From: Chara braunii
Taxonomy: Eukaryota > Streptophyta > Charophyceae > Charales > Characeae
Direction: 5' to 3'
DNA: 46,405 nucleotides
Assembly (NCBI GenBank): GCA_003427395.1
Contig: BFEA01000547.1
Span: 847,657-894,061, forward strand
The position numbers and the translations under genes were made by a program. Of the stretch, positions 44,671 to 46,405 are shown one piece after another (within the stretch, counting starts at the first letter, position 1; every line of letters begins with the position of its first letter). The notes beneath the pieces are model-generated. The model was not told the DNA's origin. It did not search any database and saw only the letters and a program-made list of their open reading frames with translations.

Positions 44671-45030
44671 GTTTCCGTGGAGAGACGGGCGAGCTACACC
44701 ACTTTTGTAATTCCCAGTTTTCTCTTTCTCCATAGAAAACATCTAACGCGAATCCGTGGCGGGTTCGTCCCTCCCTTTTCTCCCTTCTGCTCATCACTGC
44801 GCCTTGCCCCTGGTCCGCTTTCCTTCACGCACACCGCGCTACCCTCCTTTCCTAACTCTTTGCGCCTCCTTCCCCGCAGCGCAGTCAACCGCTCTTGGCT
44901 CCCTGCCCCCTTTCACTCCGCTAAGCTGGCGCGGCCTCCCACTGGCAACGATCGATAAAAGTCTGCGCAGTCTGGTGCGCCCAGCCAGCTTGTCGGCTAT
45001 GCGAATACTCCCAGCGAGTTCTCACTACTA

Positions 45031-46322
45031 GGTCGGTCACGTAGTCTTTTGCCCCCGTGCCCGAAATTGTCGATCAGTCTTCACGGCGGTACCACCGTAC
45101 CCTCCCTGTATCCCGGCTAAGTGTGCGCCCACCTTTCTTTCCGTACCCCGCTCGGTCTGCTCACTATTCCTCACCTTCTTCACTTCTCCCTGCTGCAAAT
45201 GTACCTGGCCCATTGGCCCATCCCGGTTCAGCCACCACTCCACCACTTACCTCCCCGTTACTCCGCTGCCCGTCTTTCCTTAGTGCAGCGCCCAACAGCC
45301 GCAGTGGCCCTACCCGATTTGTCCAACAACTCTGGCCACTCCGCTCTCATACCCAGGCCCGACGGACGGCCCGTTCGCGGCAGCAGCACATCAGCCCTTA
45401 CCGTATCTCCAAGCGCCCTGCCCAAGCAGGGCCGCCTTCCCCTTTCGGGCTCCCAACGGGTGGCTCACACAGCCAGCGGCTATAGCTCTGGGGAGGGGGC
45501 TTCAAGCCCGTAGCTCGGTCCCAGGTGTCGCACGCCCTGGCGCAAACCTTGGTGGTAGTAGCAAATATTGAAAGGAGTTCGACTCATATGCAAGTTAGAC
45601 TCCTCGGTCTGCGTTTCAAGGCAGCCGGGGTCGAGGAATTTCGCCAGCATTTCGATCACTCAAGAACCCGAACTTGGGTCTTTGTCCGTGACTGATCTTG
45701 AAACCTGTCCTGGGCTCAGACAAAGAACAAAAGAAAATAATAATAATAGTAAATTCTAAGCCAACTCTAGAAAAATAAAAACAAGAAACTAAGAGGACCG
45801 GAGGGCGAAACTTACCACAGCTTTTTCCTCGGCCCTGCAAAGCGGGCCCGCGATCGGACTCCCCCGACAACACTAAGGGGGATAGTCCCGCGGGACCCTC
45901 AACCCCTCAGTACTTCTAATGCTCTGTTGCTCCTGCGCCGACGCCCGCTGGCCTCGATCCTCACACCTCTGTAGCCGCAATTCAACATCGTAACCAATAG
46001 GGCTAAGCCCAAGCCTAGGGTTGGTCTGCGTGAAATCCAATAAAGGTGGTGTGGCACCGCGCCCGGACCTGAGAAAGCAGCCCGGCCTCATTCCTACCTA
46101 TAACTAAGCACGCGGCTGCTAGGCACCCGCGCCGACGTGCCCAATCAATCCGAAAAAATCACGCGCGCGCCTTAAAACTGCGCGCCCACATACCTCCTAA
46201 CTTAGCCAAGGCAAACCCTGGGCGCAGCCGTGCCTCGCACGACTTATTTTGACCCGAACCTATTTTTCCTGTCATCTACCAAAACCAGGGCGGATACCCT
46301 TGTAAGGGTATTCGCGCCGACA
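45031..46322 (-). other. GC-rich LTR block of inverted LTR M
   Basis: Corresponds to 14500-15500 of element D; for example CCCAAGCAGGGCCG near 45421 aligns with the complement of the D segment near 15060-15090. The plus-strand frames at 45057-45513 resemble the minus-strand frames of the D LTRs but show no domain. Confidence 0.5.
46286..46316. repeat. LTR-start palindrome, inverted LTR M
   Basis: GCGGATACCCTT and AAGGGTATTCGC around a 2-base centre. The outer bases differ from CCAAAT/ATTTGG of the other LTRs, yet pairing is kept with one G-T pair. Confidence 0.8.
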
Positions 46323-46363
46323 GCGCCATCGCCTTGGCTCGTCCGCGGGATTGCCACCCGTGC

Positions 46364-46365
<2 letters not shown>

Positions 46366-46405
<40 letters not shown>
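46366..46405. repeat. (GT)n microsatellite at window end
   Basis: GT dinucleotides running to the last base; the true length is unknown. Confidence 0.97.

Larger units (their letters stand above)
38427..46322 (-). mobile_element. Inverted LTR M (solo or partial), 7.9 kb
   Basis: On the minus strand it starts TGTCGGCGCGAATACCC at 46322 and ends CGATCGACA at 38427. D-LTR landmarks occur in reverse order: GGGAGCTCTGCCGGAACT complement (42490-42510), hairpin array (41288-42193), CTGTTATT/ATAACAG hairpin (40400), TCTGCAC/GTGCAGA (about 39215-39235) and the 3' module (38427-38670). No primer-binding site or target-site duplication was found. The extra 1.6 kb over D is partly a foldback insertion. 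Confidence 0.78.

Overview
This is a gene-poor, repeat-dense nuclear eukaryotic window. The only recognisable protein-coding sequence is a frameshifted retrotransposon gag with a CCHC zinc knuckle. The other long reading frames follow simple repeats or GC-rich LTR sequence. A plant-lineage genome is likely: the element has an 18-nt primer-binding site complementary to the 3' end of plant tRNA-Asp, the repeats include tRNA-derived SINE-like elements, and consensus GTAAGT donors and a CTAAC branch point are present. The wording of the gag faintly recalls repeat-rich charophyte algae such as Chara, but that is an impression only. A 175-base assembly gap lies at 12540-12714.

The architecture is a nest of one family of giant-LTR retrotransposons. 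The best preserved copy (element D, 14445-32510, about 18.1 kb) has two 6.3-kb direct LTRs (14445-20776 and 26183-32510). Its 5.4-kb interior holds the primer-binding site (20779-20796), a 2.2-kb leader, gag (22977-23942) and about 2.2 kb with no recognisable pol. D sits inside an older LTR of the same family (7661-14444 plus 32511-32814). That LTR appears to split a still older one (about 6950-7660 plus 32815-35436), which leads into its own primer-binding site (35439-35456) and interior (to about 37745). A further inverted LTR occupies 38427-46322 on the minus strand, and the 3' end of another LTR opens the window (1-256).

The LTRs carry unusual secondary structure. About 1 kb of each holds a serial array of short hairpins whose stems differ from unit to unit while remaining complementary. 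Every LTR start carries a palindrome whose outer bases also covary. A GAG|GTAAGT donor is conserved near nearly every LTR 3' end and could splice to a branch point plus CAG acceptor just before gag. That would remove the primer-binding site and a leader hairpin domain from gag mRNA while leaving them in genomic RNA. This is the most promising undescribed system in the window.

The left quarter (257-13050) is a patchwork: a GTGAA-rich tandem array, two copies of a composite SINE-like element with tRNA-like promoters on both strands, three copies of a purine-tract repeat ending in a CAG|GTAAGT donor, microsatellites, a 465-bp tandem duplication, a 1.2-kb CACTGTGACAC array and a 58-bp hairpin minisatellite around the gap. 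The inverted LTR on the right carries a foldback element with GTTCAA-rich ends.
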